64,000 bases of DNA from Tranzscheliella williamsii. Its lineage: Eukaryota; Basidiomycota; Ustilaginomycetes; Ustilaginales; Ustilaginaceae. Positions 52,842-62,119 of this stretch are shown here, in pieces. A model generated the notes under the pieces. It did not search any database and had not been told where the DNA came from. It saw only the letters and a list, made by a program, of their open reading frames with translations. Location of the stretch: positions 1 through 64,000 of the forward strand of contig JALBYF010000020.1 in the NCBI GenBank assembly GCA_023212725.1. The letters run 5' to 3'. The first letter of the stretch is position 1. Every line of letters starts with the position of its first letter. The position numbers and the translations under genes are program-made.

Positions 52842-53675
52842 TTAGTTGTTGTGGCCGAGGTGCTGGGTGGCGGAGAAGGACTCGGTGCCGGATGCGAGTT
52901 GGAGGTTAGCGAAGTCGGGGAAGGAGCGGGCGTATGCGAGCAGTTTTGCGAGGTCGGCGAAGCCGGTAGCGCCGGGAAGAGGGAAGAGCTGGAGGGTGAC
53001 GAGCACGCCGAAGGCGCGGCCCTGGTCGTCGAGTGCGCCGCTGCCCGAGTCGCCGGGGATGCCGGGGGTGAAGGCGGCGACGATGTATCCCCAGCCGTTG
53101 GCGTTCTCGTCGAGGATGAGGCCGTACTTGGGGTTGAGCAGCTTGATGCCGTGGCGGAGAATCGAGTTGCCGTAGCTGAATACGCGTTCGCCGCGGGCCA
53201 GGCTGTTTGTGCGCAGGCCCGTCGGCCCGCCGAACTTGGGCACGGACGGGTTCACGCGGCCGTAGTCCGCCCGGTCGAGACGCACCAGCGCCAGGTCGTT
53301 GCGCGCACACAGATCCGCATCCTTCTCGCCGCGCGCCTGCATCCGCTGCCACGACGAATAAACCAGCGTCCCATTCCGCTCCGCTCCGCTAATCTCCACC
53401 CCCGTCCCCTCCGGCAGCGTCGCCGAAGTACACCCGTTCTCCTTGTAAACCTCGCTCGCACAGTGCGCCGCTTGCCCCAAGTAGATCTCCTCACCCTGGT
53501 AGAAGACAAAGTTCGACGTGCAGCTACCCGCCGTGTTGGTGTTGACGCCCGGGTGGATCGTCGCCGTCGCGGCGTCCGCCCATGCCGGTACCTTCTCGAC
53601 AACCGCCGGCGCACCAACCACCCAAGTGGCGGCTACCAACGCGCATATCACGCCGGCAAAAGAACTAGCGACCAT
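52842..53675 (-). CDS. Secreted trypsin-like serine protease
   Basis: Single exon of 277 residues; the ATG at 53675 begins a signal peptide (MVASSFAGVICALVAATWVV). The triad is visible: His in GQAAHCAS, Asp in RNDLALVRLD, and Ser in PGIPGDSGSGALD, with the oxyanion Gly. Four cysteines could form two disulfides. The layout (short, GDSGSG, SYGNSILRHG) is that of fungal S1-like or glutamyl-endopeptidase-like secreted proteins rather than digestive trypsins. The substrate is unknown. A TATATATAG on the minus strand near 53850 may be its TATA box. It is convergent with the dehalogenase-ITPase gene. Confidence 0.8.
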   Translation of the reverse strand: MVASSFAGVICALVAATWVVGAPAVVEKVPAWADAATATIHPGVNTNTAGSCTSNFVFYQGEEIYLGQAAHCASEVYKENGCTSATLPEGTGVEISGAERNGTLVYSSWQRMQARGEKDADLCARNDLALVRLDRADYGRVNPSVPKFGGPTGLRTNSLARGERVFSYGNSILRHGIKLLNPKYGLILDENANGWGYIVAAFTPGIPGDSGSGALDDQGRAFGVLVTLQLFPLPGATGFADLAKLLAYARSFPDFANLQLASGTESFSATQHLGHNN

Positions 53676-55094
53676 CTTGGCAAGCAGCAAGCTAGCGAAC
53701 GAGGGGTGCAAAGGAGCGGCACGCTGGAATTTGGGCTTCCAACCAAGAGGGGCGCGGCAGAGCGAGAAGGACGCTTTCGCAGAAGGTCTGAGCGATGGCT
53801 TGGCAGATGGGTGAAGCTGAGGGCTTACAACTCCTTTCTCACAGGTGTCTATATATACCTACATTCTCTCTTTTGCGAGTGTCCACGCACGCTGGCCAGG
53901 TCGAGAGCAAGTGAGACTAGCAGCGACGGTCAATGTCACTGGACCGTAATGAGCCCGGCAGTGGCAAGCCGGCGCGGTGGGGAGCAGCGAAGCCTCCTAG
54001 ACAAATATCTGAGACGCGAGAAAGACCAGAGAGCGCGGCCCGCCCTGGGAAGCGCCACGTCAAGGTGCGGATAGCTTAACGGCAGGGTCGGAGCTATTCG
54101 TTGGCGCGGAGCAGACCGCAGCGCCGTTCAGCTATGGTGCTGAGCATCCCAACTCTCAGTCGATGGGTACGACGCACACCTCGTCTGCAGGGACGAACAC
54201 AAAAAGTCGGGACACAAAGCTGCTGGCTGGTTTGTTGGTGGGGCATGTTCATGAAGGGCCGGCCACAGCGTCGGAAATGAGGTGCCAAAAGCGGTCAAAT
54301 GATGGGCAAGGAACGCTACAGTGGCTATGAGAGCTTGTCTTTGATGATGCACGCTCACCTCATTGGGTTTTGCGTTGAAGCTGGTGCAGGACAATAATCG
54401 CAATGCCAAGGTGGACATACTCGGACAGACGAAACTCTTGCAATCGGCTACAGCATGGAGATGGGTCCTCATCAGTCTATGGCAGGGATGAGTCCTCATC
54501 AATCTATGGCGAGGAGCGAGTGCGAGATTACGGTGCAAGGTGTCAAGAGTCCGGCGTGCGAGGTTTAATCACGGGGCTTGACATCATCACGGCATAGCCC
54601 CTGATCAGCGCGGTGGGATTTCATCTGGAACAAGCTAACCTAACTCTGTTTCCAGAATGCAGCTGGTGCGGGCCGTGTTAACTTACTTGTCGTGTGCTCG
54701 AAGCGACGAGGTGAAGCAGAGCTTAGCACGCACCGACAACGGCGCTAATGTGAACGGACGCGAAGGCAGATTCTGCATCGCTCTTGACCTGTCCGGGATC
54801 GCCATGTTTGACGGGAGTTCTACCAAGCGCTCCGCGTCTTCCCGATGGGATCGGGGACACATCGCCGATACGGAGGTCGGAGGGTAATTCGCCGGGCCTG
54901 AAGCCGAACCGAAATCATCATGAATCTGTAACATGCTTCGATTGAAACCATTAACCCTGCTAGCGTTCTTCCTGACCGTTGCCACCCTTCTACCCGCAGA
55001 TGGTCTAAGCTTGCCCCGTCTCCGCCAGCATCGCTGGTCGTGTGTCTTCACCACATCTCCGCCTCTTTGAAACCATACGGTCGCCGCGGGCAAG
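53676..55094. other. Long divergent intergenic region
   Basis: 1.4 kb between the protease and the arrestin-like gene. It holds the TATA element near 53850 and a 27-bp duplication at 54460-54513. Short frames read through the duplication but match nothing. No tRNA was confirmed. Confidence 0.5.
54460..54513. repeat. Tandem duplication of a 27-bp unit
   Basis: Two adjacent 27-bp units (54460-54486 and 54487-54513) differ at about four positions. Each contains the core GTCCTCATCA followed by TCTATGGC. The unit length keeps frame, but no coding gene is evident. Confidence 0.85.
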
Positions 55095-56909
55095 ATGGAT
55101 CTCAAGATCCTGAGTACCACCGTCAACGATGTCTTTCTCAGTCCACAGTTCAGCCACGAAAATGATGGCGCGCCAGACGAAGCAGAGGCTGCCCTAGTGC
55201 AGATCATCGTCCAACTCAGCATACCCAAACAGTACAATCCACCGTCCAAGCTGATCAGCCTTACCGCCACACTGGTCGGCTACGAGTCCATCGGCTTTCC
55301 CAAAGGCGGATTTGAGCAAAATCAGCCCTACTACAACAGAAAAGTCATTGCCTCTGCCTCGGATCTCAAGCTTCAGCCTGGCTCCATATACCAGTTCGAG
55401 GTCTCCTTCAGCGTCCATCACAGCACCGCAGCCTACCAACGGTGCAAGTATGGTCGTCATCACCAAAAAGTCCACGTCAAAGCCAGCTTTCCTGGCTTAC
55501 TCGTCAACAAGACCCTCTCTGCCGAGAAAAACATCTTTTTTATTCCGACCGTCGCCACCACCGGCTTTCTTCCCTATTACCACGTACATCGCTCGGCCGA
55601 AGAGGGCCTCGGTCCCATCTTTCTCGGCCTTCGTACACAGCACTTGACGGTAGGCGGATATCTCCGAATCACTTTTTCTCTCGACAGTCCTTCTCCAACA
55701 CTGCAGCTGCATTCGCTCAAGCTCGCACTGCTACAGCAAACCACGCTCAAGTCCCGGACCCGTCGCAACTATTCCGAGTCACCGCCGACGGAACGATTCA
55801 CCTTCTTCGAAGCGGGCCCGCAAGAGCTTGCCATGTGCTTGCAGCACAGCAGCGGCGAGGGCGGCCTAGACGGACTGCTTGCGCTTGCCAAGGAGCAGCA
55901 CCAGATCAGCACCGGCGCCAACACCGCTTCCCATCTTCCCAGCACACCCAAGCCACTGGGTCAGTGCAACTGGGTGGCGCGGCTGCCCAACGACTCGGAA
56001 GCCCGCGCCTCGACGCTGCCGGGAAGCAACTGCGCCATCGTCCTGGCGCATGCCTTGGAGCTGACCATTCAATACTCGGATCCTTCGCTCGGCAACAGCG
56101 ACGTGCGGATTTATCGAAGTAGCTGGGGTCTCATCCTGCCCTCTTGCGCATGTCGTTGGCAGACGCTACGTCTGCCTTCCTACACGCCAGAGGACGCTAA
56201 TCCCGTGCCCACTGTGTCGCGCGACTTTTGGGCGGGCAAAAATGAGCACGAGTCGGTGACACAGTGCGTTTGCGGCGAGCAGCTGTCGCACCTGCTCGAG
56301 ATGGAACAACAAGCCGCCTCGGAGAGCGAGCTGCAGGCCTCGTCTGAAATTTGGCGCGAGATGCTCAGCCATCGCCTGCAGCAGCGAATTTTGCGCGGCA
56401 GCGGTTCCCCCCATCCACGGTCACAATCATCTACGCCCGGTATGTCGCGCATCGCTTCGCGCCGGACAAGCTTCGACGAAGGCGGAAGTAGCAGTTATCG
56501 CGACCGCGGCAGGCAGCCGCGCGGCCAGACTCCCCCAGTAACTGACGGCGGTATATCGGGCGAGGCAGGGAGTCCCGCGATGCAAGCTGCCGAGGGCGCG
56601 CGCTTTGGGCTGATGGATGCCGAGGACGAGGTCGAGTTCGAGATGCAGGCGCGCGATCTGCTCGGCGAGCTCGACCTCGACGCCGCCGCCTACCAGCGCG
56701 AGTGGGACCGCCTGAGCGACCTCCGCCACCGCCACAACAAGGCGCGCAACGAGTACTCGCCCGCTCCCGTCGCGCCCGCTCCGCACAGCCCCGTTCCCCG
56801 CTCGCACTCGGCCAGCGCCACCCTCCGCTTCTTCCAGCGCCGCTCCGCCAGCACCCACGCCAGCCGCAGCAACAGCCGCCCTCCCACCCCCCCTCCGCCT
56901 GGCGCCTGA
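55095..56909 (+). CDS. Arrestin-like (alpha-arrestin fold) protein
   Basis: Single exon of 604 residues from the ATG at 55095. The first about 360 residues alternate short hydrophobic strands in an arrestin-like order: LISLTATLVGYESIG, SIYQFEVSFSVHHST, VHVKASFPGLLVN, then a second sandwich with GGYLRITFSLDSPSPTLQLH and LTIQYSD. The rest is Ser/Pro/charged and probably disordered. No PPxY motif was found, so recruitment of Rsp5-type ligase is not shown. The family adapts ubiquitin ligases to membrane transporters, or signals from pH and nutrients. The assignment is by strand pattern and is moderate. Confidence 0.6.
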   Translation: MDLKILSTTVNDVFLSPQFSHENDGAPDEAEAALVQIIVQLSIPKQYNPPSKLISLTATLVGYESIGFPKGGFEQNQPYYNRKVIASASDLKLQPGSIYQFEVSFSVHHSTAAYQRCKYGRHHQKVHVKASFPGLLVNKTLSAEKNIFFIPTVATTGFLPYYHVHRSAEEGLGPIFLGLRTQHLTVGGYLRITFSLDSPSPTLQLHSLKLALLQQTTLKSRTRRNYSESPPTERFTFFEAGPQELAMCLQHSSGEGGLDGLLALAKEQHQISTGANTASHLPSTPKPLGQCNWVARLPNDSEARASTLPGSNCAIVLAHALELTIQYSDPSLGNSDVRIYRSSWGLILPSCACRWQTLRLPSYTPEDANPVPTVSRDFWAGKNEHESVTQCVCGEQLSHLLEMEQQAASESELQASSEIWREMLSHRLQQRILRGSGSPHPRSQSSTPGMSRIASRRTSFDEGGSSSYRDRGRQPRGQTPPVTDGGISGEAGSPAMQAAEGARFGLMDAEDEVEFEMQARDLLGELDLDAAAYQREWDRLSDLRHRHNKARNEYSPAPVAPAPHSPVPRSHSASATLRFFQRRSASTHASRSNSRPPTPPPPGA

Positions 56910-57098
56910 TACCCTGCTGCCAGCCACATGTAGCGCGCCCTGTTATCTGTACTTGTACCCATCCAGCATTGACTCGGTAACATAGACACGGGTATCGTCG
57001 ACAGCTAAGCACCCTACCTGCCGGGACATGCGGCGGAGCACCCTGCTCGAGAGTCAGCGGCTAGGGGAGCGCTGAACCTATGACAGGAAAGGAGGGGT

Positions 57099-58025
57099 CT
57101 AGGTGGGGGTAGTGTGCTTTTGCTGTCTGGCCCATGCGATGAAAGCGGGGACATCGTGTGCGATCTGAGAGGGGAGGGCGAGTTCCTGGAGGAAGGCGGG
57201 GATGGCGCCGCGCGAGTCTGACTGGACGGCCATTTTCCAGTGGGTAGTGGCGGTGTCGTTCCAGACGGCCTCGACCGAGGCGTATGCGGCGCGGACGAGG
57301 GGGGCGCGCGCGGGTGCGTCCGGGTGGGCGACCGGGAGCTGCACCACCAAGAACGAGCTGCTCACCGCGCCGTCAGTGCTGCCCAGTCCCGTGCGCAGCG
57401 CGCTTAGCGTTGCTGCCAGGTGCTCTTGCGAGAAGGGCGCATGGTGCGGCGGCAGATCCACGGTGAGCAGCATCTGCACAAAGTCGCGATCCGCGGTCAA
57501 CACGGGCAGCTTGTCTGCATCCGCCACAAAGCAGCACATCGCACGTCAGCTGGGCACCTTATACACCACCGCCGCGGCGGACTCACACTCGTTGCGCCAC
57601 ACTTCCAGCTCGCCCGGCGCGATGGCGCAGACACGCTCGACGAGGCGGACACTGTCGATATACTTGTGCTCGTTCGCCGCATGCTCGAAGCGCAGGTAGT
57701 CGCGGAAAGCGTCGTAGCCCAGCCCACTGGCCGCAGCACTGTGCGCAGACTCGCGCACATGCCATCCACGCCGCCCCAGCCGCCCCCCCACCGCGCTCGC
57801 CACCGTCCGGCACTGCACCTCCCCGCCCTCCACCGTGCGAAACACCTTGGTCTTCTTCCACACCCCCGTTCCCCGGACCAGCTCGAACGCCGCCGTGATA
57901 TAGTGCGAAACAAAGTCGGTGTAGTCCGGCGTGCCCGCCGCGGGGACACTGGCAAAATCGATCTCGACGGCTGCAAGCGGCCCGAACCGGGGGTTTGTCC
58001 TGTCTTGTGGCATCGACGTCGCCAT
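57099..58025 (-). CDS. DUF3074 (START-like) domain protein
   Basis: Exons 57587-58025 and 57099-57514 (72-nt intron, GTGAGT...TGCAG, phase 1) give about 284 residues. The splice creates VWRNEYKLPVLTADRDFVQ, which matches the NEYxLP...NRDFVELL signature of DUF3074. The first exon has VWKKTKVFRTVEGGEVQCRT and LRFEHAANEHKYIDSV. DUF3074 is a START-like helix-grip fold expected to bind a hydrophobic ligand; no function is established. No signal peptide is present. The start is the first of two nearby Met codons (58025 or 58013). Confidence 0.83.
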
Positions 58026-59354
58026 CGTGGGGCGGTCTGCTCTTCTTATAGCGGCTCAGATACCGAAGGAAGTGGACGCCCGGATCACACCAAGGAGAAC
58101 AGCAAATCGAGCCACAGAGTCATCCACAATGGCAGGCCGAAGGGTCGAAAGTCATGCGATTTGGTACCGGCGGCTGCACTCTTCTGCCAAAATCTCGATT
58201 TGTCTCCAGCTCCATTGAGTTCTGATGCACGCTTTGTGGGGCACTGTTCAGGGCCAAAACCTTCCCAATTTCGCTGGATTGTATGACTGGGAGAGGAGAG
58301 ACAATAGTGGAACAGTTGAGCTCCTGGTAGTCTTGGCCTGCCAGGAAATCTGCTTGACAACCCCATTGAGGGAACTGGCAGGAGTAGCACTGGTCTCCAG
58401 CACTGTCCAGTGCAGGTTGTCTTGCTCTGGACTGCACTGCCTTGACATGCTATAGGACAATAGTGGTGTCGGTATGTTTGTAGTGACTATTCTCTGCCCT
58501 GTCTCATGCAAGTGTTTGAGCCGCTGGGAATGATCCTGGATCCACTTCAAATTGGCACTTGCCCTTTGCAAGATTGGGTCCTGCAAATACATGACCATCA
58601 GGTAAAGGATATACAGTGGAAGTCATTTTTCTCTCTCTAATGGTCATGGCACTCACTGGCAACAAGTGGATGCTGCCTGAGATTGCCGGCCTCAGGACTA
58701 TATGGACTCTTTGCAAAGAGCAAGCGGAACCACCATGGCATGAAATGTGTCCTTGACATTTATCATCCAATTGCGACTGTCCTTGTCGTTGTGTTTGTTG
58801 CCACCCCCTGATCTGCTATCCTGTTCCACCTGTGGTAGCGCACCATCCTGCATCTCTTGCCTCCCTCTCTCATCGTCTGCAGCAAGATTGCCTTTGTTAC
58901 TTTCACATCAGCTTGTACTTGTATTTCCTTGGTCACCATCTGCCATGTCTAGATCGCATTTCTCTTGTATTAATGCCAAGATAAGATGTAAGAACAAGGG
59001 TTTGGCCCCACCTTATCCACAATAGATCAGCCAATGTCGGCATGTGTTGACTGTGCAGTATCTGTTTGCCATGGTCGCTCACTGCAGGGTCCACGGCTGT
59101 ATGTGATGTTAGTCGGGCTGAGATCGGATAAAGCGGTTCTTTCGGGCGCTCATCTGCGCATAATTGCCGGCAGCTGTTCTTCGTTCCCCACATCCATGCA
59201 TCTCTTTATCCTCAACTGCGTCGTGCCCTTCTCTCAGTTGGGTCGTGTCCTTCTCTCCGTTACGTTTCTCTCCTAGCCGGGGGGGTGAATCGCCAGCAGC
59301 CAAAAGGCTTCATCCTCCCCATTCTACCGTTAGACAGCTTGAGGGATTTTCGCG
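58026..59354. other. Gene-free, CpG-poor stretch with possible decayed repeat
   Basis: Between 58232 and about 58740 only a handful of CG dinucleotides occur, with CpG-free runs at 58274-58469 and 58524-58686, in contrast to the neighbouring genes. A minus-strand frame of 116 codons (58248-58598) is open but has no recognisable family. The right part is the promoter of the HMG-CoA lyase gene. It looks like the CpG-free block near the left edge and may be an old repeat. Confidence 0.55.
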
Positions 59355-60458
59355 ATGATCCATTCCGCCAATGCCGCGGCGCCACTGCGTGCCTTCCACG
59401 CGTCCCGGCTGCTGCCTGGCAGCTCCAGCGCGGGCCGCTCAGCAAACCGGGGCCTTGCTACTGCAGCGGCGCTGTCGGATAAGTTTGTCAAGATTGTCGA
59501 GGTGTCGCCGCGCGATGGGCTACAAAACGAAAAGGCGATTGTGCCGACGGCGACCAAGATCGAGCTGATCCGGCGGCTGGCGGCAACGGGGGTGCGGGTG
59601 ATTGAGGCGGGGTCGTTTGTGTCGCCCAAGTGGGTGCCGCAGATGGGGGACACGGCGGCGGTGGTGGCGGGGATGCCGGTGTCGCGCGGTGTCGCGTATC
59701 CGGTGCTGGTGCCCAACATGCGCGGGCTGGACGGGCTGGAGGAGCTGCTGGCGCCGTACGCGGCCAAGGGCGAGGCAGCGCCGACCGACGAGATTGCGAT
59801 CTTCACCGCTGCGTCCGAGTCGTTCTGCCGCGCCAACACGAACTGCTCGATTGCGGAGAGTCTGGAGCGGCTCGAGGCGGTGGCGGGGCGAGCGCGGCAG
59901 AAGGGCCTGCGCGTGCGCGGGTACGTCAGCACCGTCGCCGGCTGCCCCTACGAGGGCGCCGTCGAGCCTGACGCCGTCGGACGCGTCGCGCGCGCCCTCC
60001 GCGACATGGGCTGCTACGAGGTCTCCCTCGGCGACACCATCGGCGCTGGCACCCCGTCGGTCCTCGAGGCCGCCCTCAACGCCGCCGTCGGCCACACGAA
60101 CGCAAGCCCCGCCTTCTTCGCCGCTCACTGCCACGACACCATGAACACAGGCCTCGCCAACGTCCTCCACCTCCTCCACCTTGGCGTCCGCACCGTCGAC
60201 ACCGCAGTCGCAGGCCTCGGCGGCTGCCCCTACAGCCCAGGAGCCACCGGCAACATCGACACCGAGTCCGTCGTCTACGCCCTCCACGCAGAAGGCTACG
60301 AGACCGGCACCGACCTCGACATGCTCGTCGACGTCGGCGACTGGATCAGCCGCCAGATCGGCAGGCCCAACGCAAGCAACGCCGGCCGCGCCATCCTCGC
60401 CCAGCGCAAGCTCAAGGCCGAGAAGGCAGCCAAACAAAGCTCTCAGCCGCATCTTTAG
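59355..60458 (+). CDS. Mitochondrial 3-hydroxy-3-methylglutaryl-CoA lyase
   Basis: Single exon of 367 residues from the ATG at 59355. The first about 40 residues are rich in Arg, Ser and Ala without acids, a mitochondrial presequence. The HMGL-type TIM barrel has KIVEVSPRDGLQNEKA (catalytic Arg and metal Asp), EAGSFVSPKWVPQMGDT, VSTVAGCPYEG, VSLGDTIGAGTP, AHCHDTMNTGLANVL (metal His pair) and VAGLGGCPYSPGATGN with the catalytic Cys. It cleaves HMG-CoA to acetoacetate and acetyl-CoA, the last step of leucine breakdown. The C-terminus PHL is not a standard PTS1. Confidence 0.95.
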   Translation: MIHSANAAAPLRAFHASRLLPGSSSAGRSANRGLATAAALSDKFVKIVEVSPRDGLQNEKAIVPTATKIELIRRLAATGVRVIEAGSFVSPKWVPQMGDTAAVVAGMPVSRGVAYPVLVPNMRGLDGLEELLAPYAAKGEAAPTDEIAIFTAASESFCRANTNCSIAESLERLEAVAGRARQKGLRVRGYVSTVAGCPYEGAVEPDAVGRVARALRDMGCYEVSLGDTIGAGTPSVLEAALNAAVGHTNASPAFFAAHCHDTMNTGLANVLHLLHLGVRTVDTAVAGLGGCPYSPGATGNIDTESVVYALHAEGYETGTDLDMLVDVGDWISRQIGRPNASNAGRAILAQRKLKAEKAAKQSSQPHL

Positions 60459-60744
60459 CACCTCCCTCCCCATTGCAGCATACCTTTCACACAGCGCATG
60501 GTCGCAATCACCATGTTCATGGTTACGGTGACGGGGCGAAGTCGTGAGTCTGCGCAGATCGTGGGGAGGACTATGTTAAGTTGTGTATGAATGAGGGAAC
60601 GTGGACATGCAGATGCCTCCACCTGGTGTGGGCCGCCTTCTTTGACAGGGTCATGGCCGCTATCCCTCCCTCTCCATCACCTGGTCTTTGCGTCAAGGCT
60701 CCGATTGACGGGGATCCAGTCGTACCGTCGGCAAAGCTGGCGCC

Positions 60745-62012
60745 ATGCTTCCGTTCAAGTCGGCAGGAGCGCCGTCCCTGCCGGCGTCGGGTCTTGCGCG
60801 GCGCTCGCTCTACCTTCCGGTGGGACTCGTGGCGGTCTATGTCGCCTTTTTCCTGGCGCTGCTGACGCCATTCTTCCAGCGCCACTTTATCTTTCTGCAT
60901 GCGATCCGCTTTCCGTTCTTTGCGCAGTTCGAGCGGCCGGAGAAGTATGGGCTGGCGCCGTTCAAGGCGCGCAAGGTGGTGTTGACCACCGAGGATGGCG
61001 AGCGGATAGGCGCGTGGCACGTGCTGCCGGAGCCATTCTACCAGGCGCACGTGCGCGAGCAGCTCGATGGCGGCGGGGTGGGGGGGCTGGGCGAACAAGT
61101 GTATGCGCAGGCGCTGCGCGAGCGGCCGACGATCCTGTACCTGCACGGCAATGCGGCCAACCGCGCTGCGCCGTTCCGGATCGCGGCGTATACGGCGCTG
61201 ACGGGGCGGATGGATGCGAATGTGGTTGCGATCGACTACCGCGGGTTTGGGGACAGCACGGGGACGCCGACGGAGGAGGGGCTGGTGGAAGATGCGCATG
61301 CGGCGTACCGCTGGATTGTGTCGCACCAGGGAGGGGAGGGGGCTGGATGCAGTGTTACCGTGTTTGGGCAGAGCTTGGGGACGGGGGTGGCGGCGCTGCT
61401 GGCGGTGCGGCTGGCGGACGCGGGGACGCCGCTGGACAATGTCGTGCTCATGGCGCCATACGCCAGCATGCGCGCGCTCGTCCGCGACTACCGCCTCGCC
61501 GGTATCCTCCCCGTGCTCGCGCCGCTCGGCGCCATCCCATTCCACGACCGTAAGTCCCCTCCCTCCCGCCTCCTGTCCGCCCCCGCTGACCGCCACTCCC
61601 CACAGACCTGCTGGCGCGCTTCATGAAGACGCATCTCGACACGCTGCGCACGCTTCCGCGGCTGCTAGACGCGCCCGCCGCCGCCACACCCGCCACGGCC
61701 CGCACCAACATCGTCCTCCTCCATGCAACCGACGACCCCATCATCCCCGTCGCCCACTCCCACCGCCTCTTCGACCGCCTTGCCGCGCGCGCCGGCGCCC
61801 CGACCAAGCTTCGCACCGTCGCCGATTACGCCCACATCCACCACTTCCGCACCGCCCCACGCCCCAGCATCCCGCCCATACACATCACCTTGATCGAAAC
61901 ACGCTTCGGCGGCCACAATCAGCTCGCGGAGGGCGCGCTCGACCTGGTCCGCGACGCCTGTGCCCTGCCCACCGCATTCCACACGGCCGACCCCGACCCC
62001 TCCCCTGCCTAG
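60745..62012 (+). CDS. ABHD12-like membrane-anchored alpha/beta hydrolase
   Basis: Exons 60745-61549 and 61606-62012 (56-nt intron, GTAAGT...CCACAG, with CTGAC branch) give about 403 residues. One N-terminal membrane helix (SLYLPVGLVAVYVAFFLALL) is followed by a hydrolase domain with ILYLHGNAANRA, VVAIDYRGFGDSTG, the nucleophile elbow VFGQSLGTGVAA (Ser), LLHATDDPIIPVAHS (Asp) and the C-terminal FGGHNQL (His). The DYRGFGDS and GNAANR strings are those of ABHD12/ABHD13-type lysophospholipases. It probably hydrolyses a lysophospholipid or monoacylglycerol at the ER membrane; the substrate is inferred from family only. Confidence 0.88.
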
Positions 62013-62119
62013 CACCCGATGGGTTGGTTGGAAGCAATGCGAATAGGATTGCGAAGTGCGTACGTGACAAGGGTGGATGTGTGGGTATGATGCGAGGACG
62101 GGCGGAGGGGTGCGGTGGG

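Noticed and set aside
52728..54074. 448-codon plus-strand frame
   Set aside because: It is antisense to the trypsin-like protease, whose signal peptide and triad are clear.
54064..54140. tRNA-like D-arm (TAGCTTAACGGCAGGG)
   Set aside because: No matching T-arm or acceptor stem could be folded downstream.
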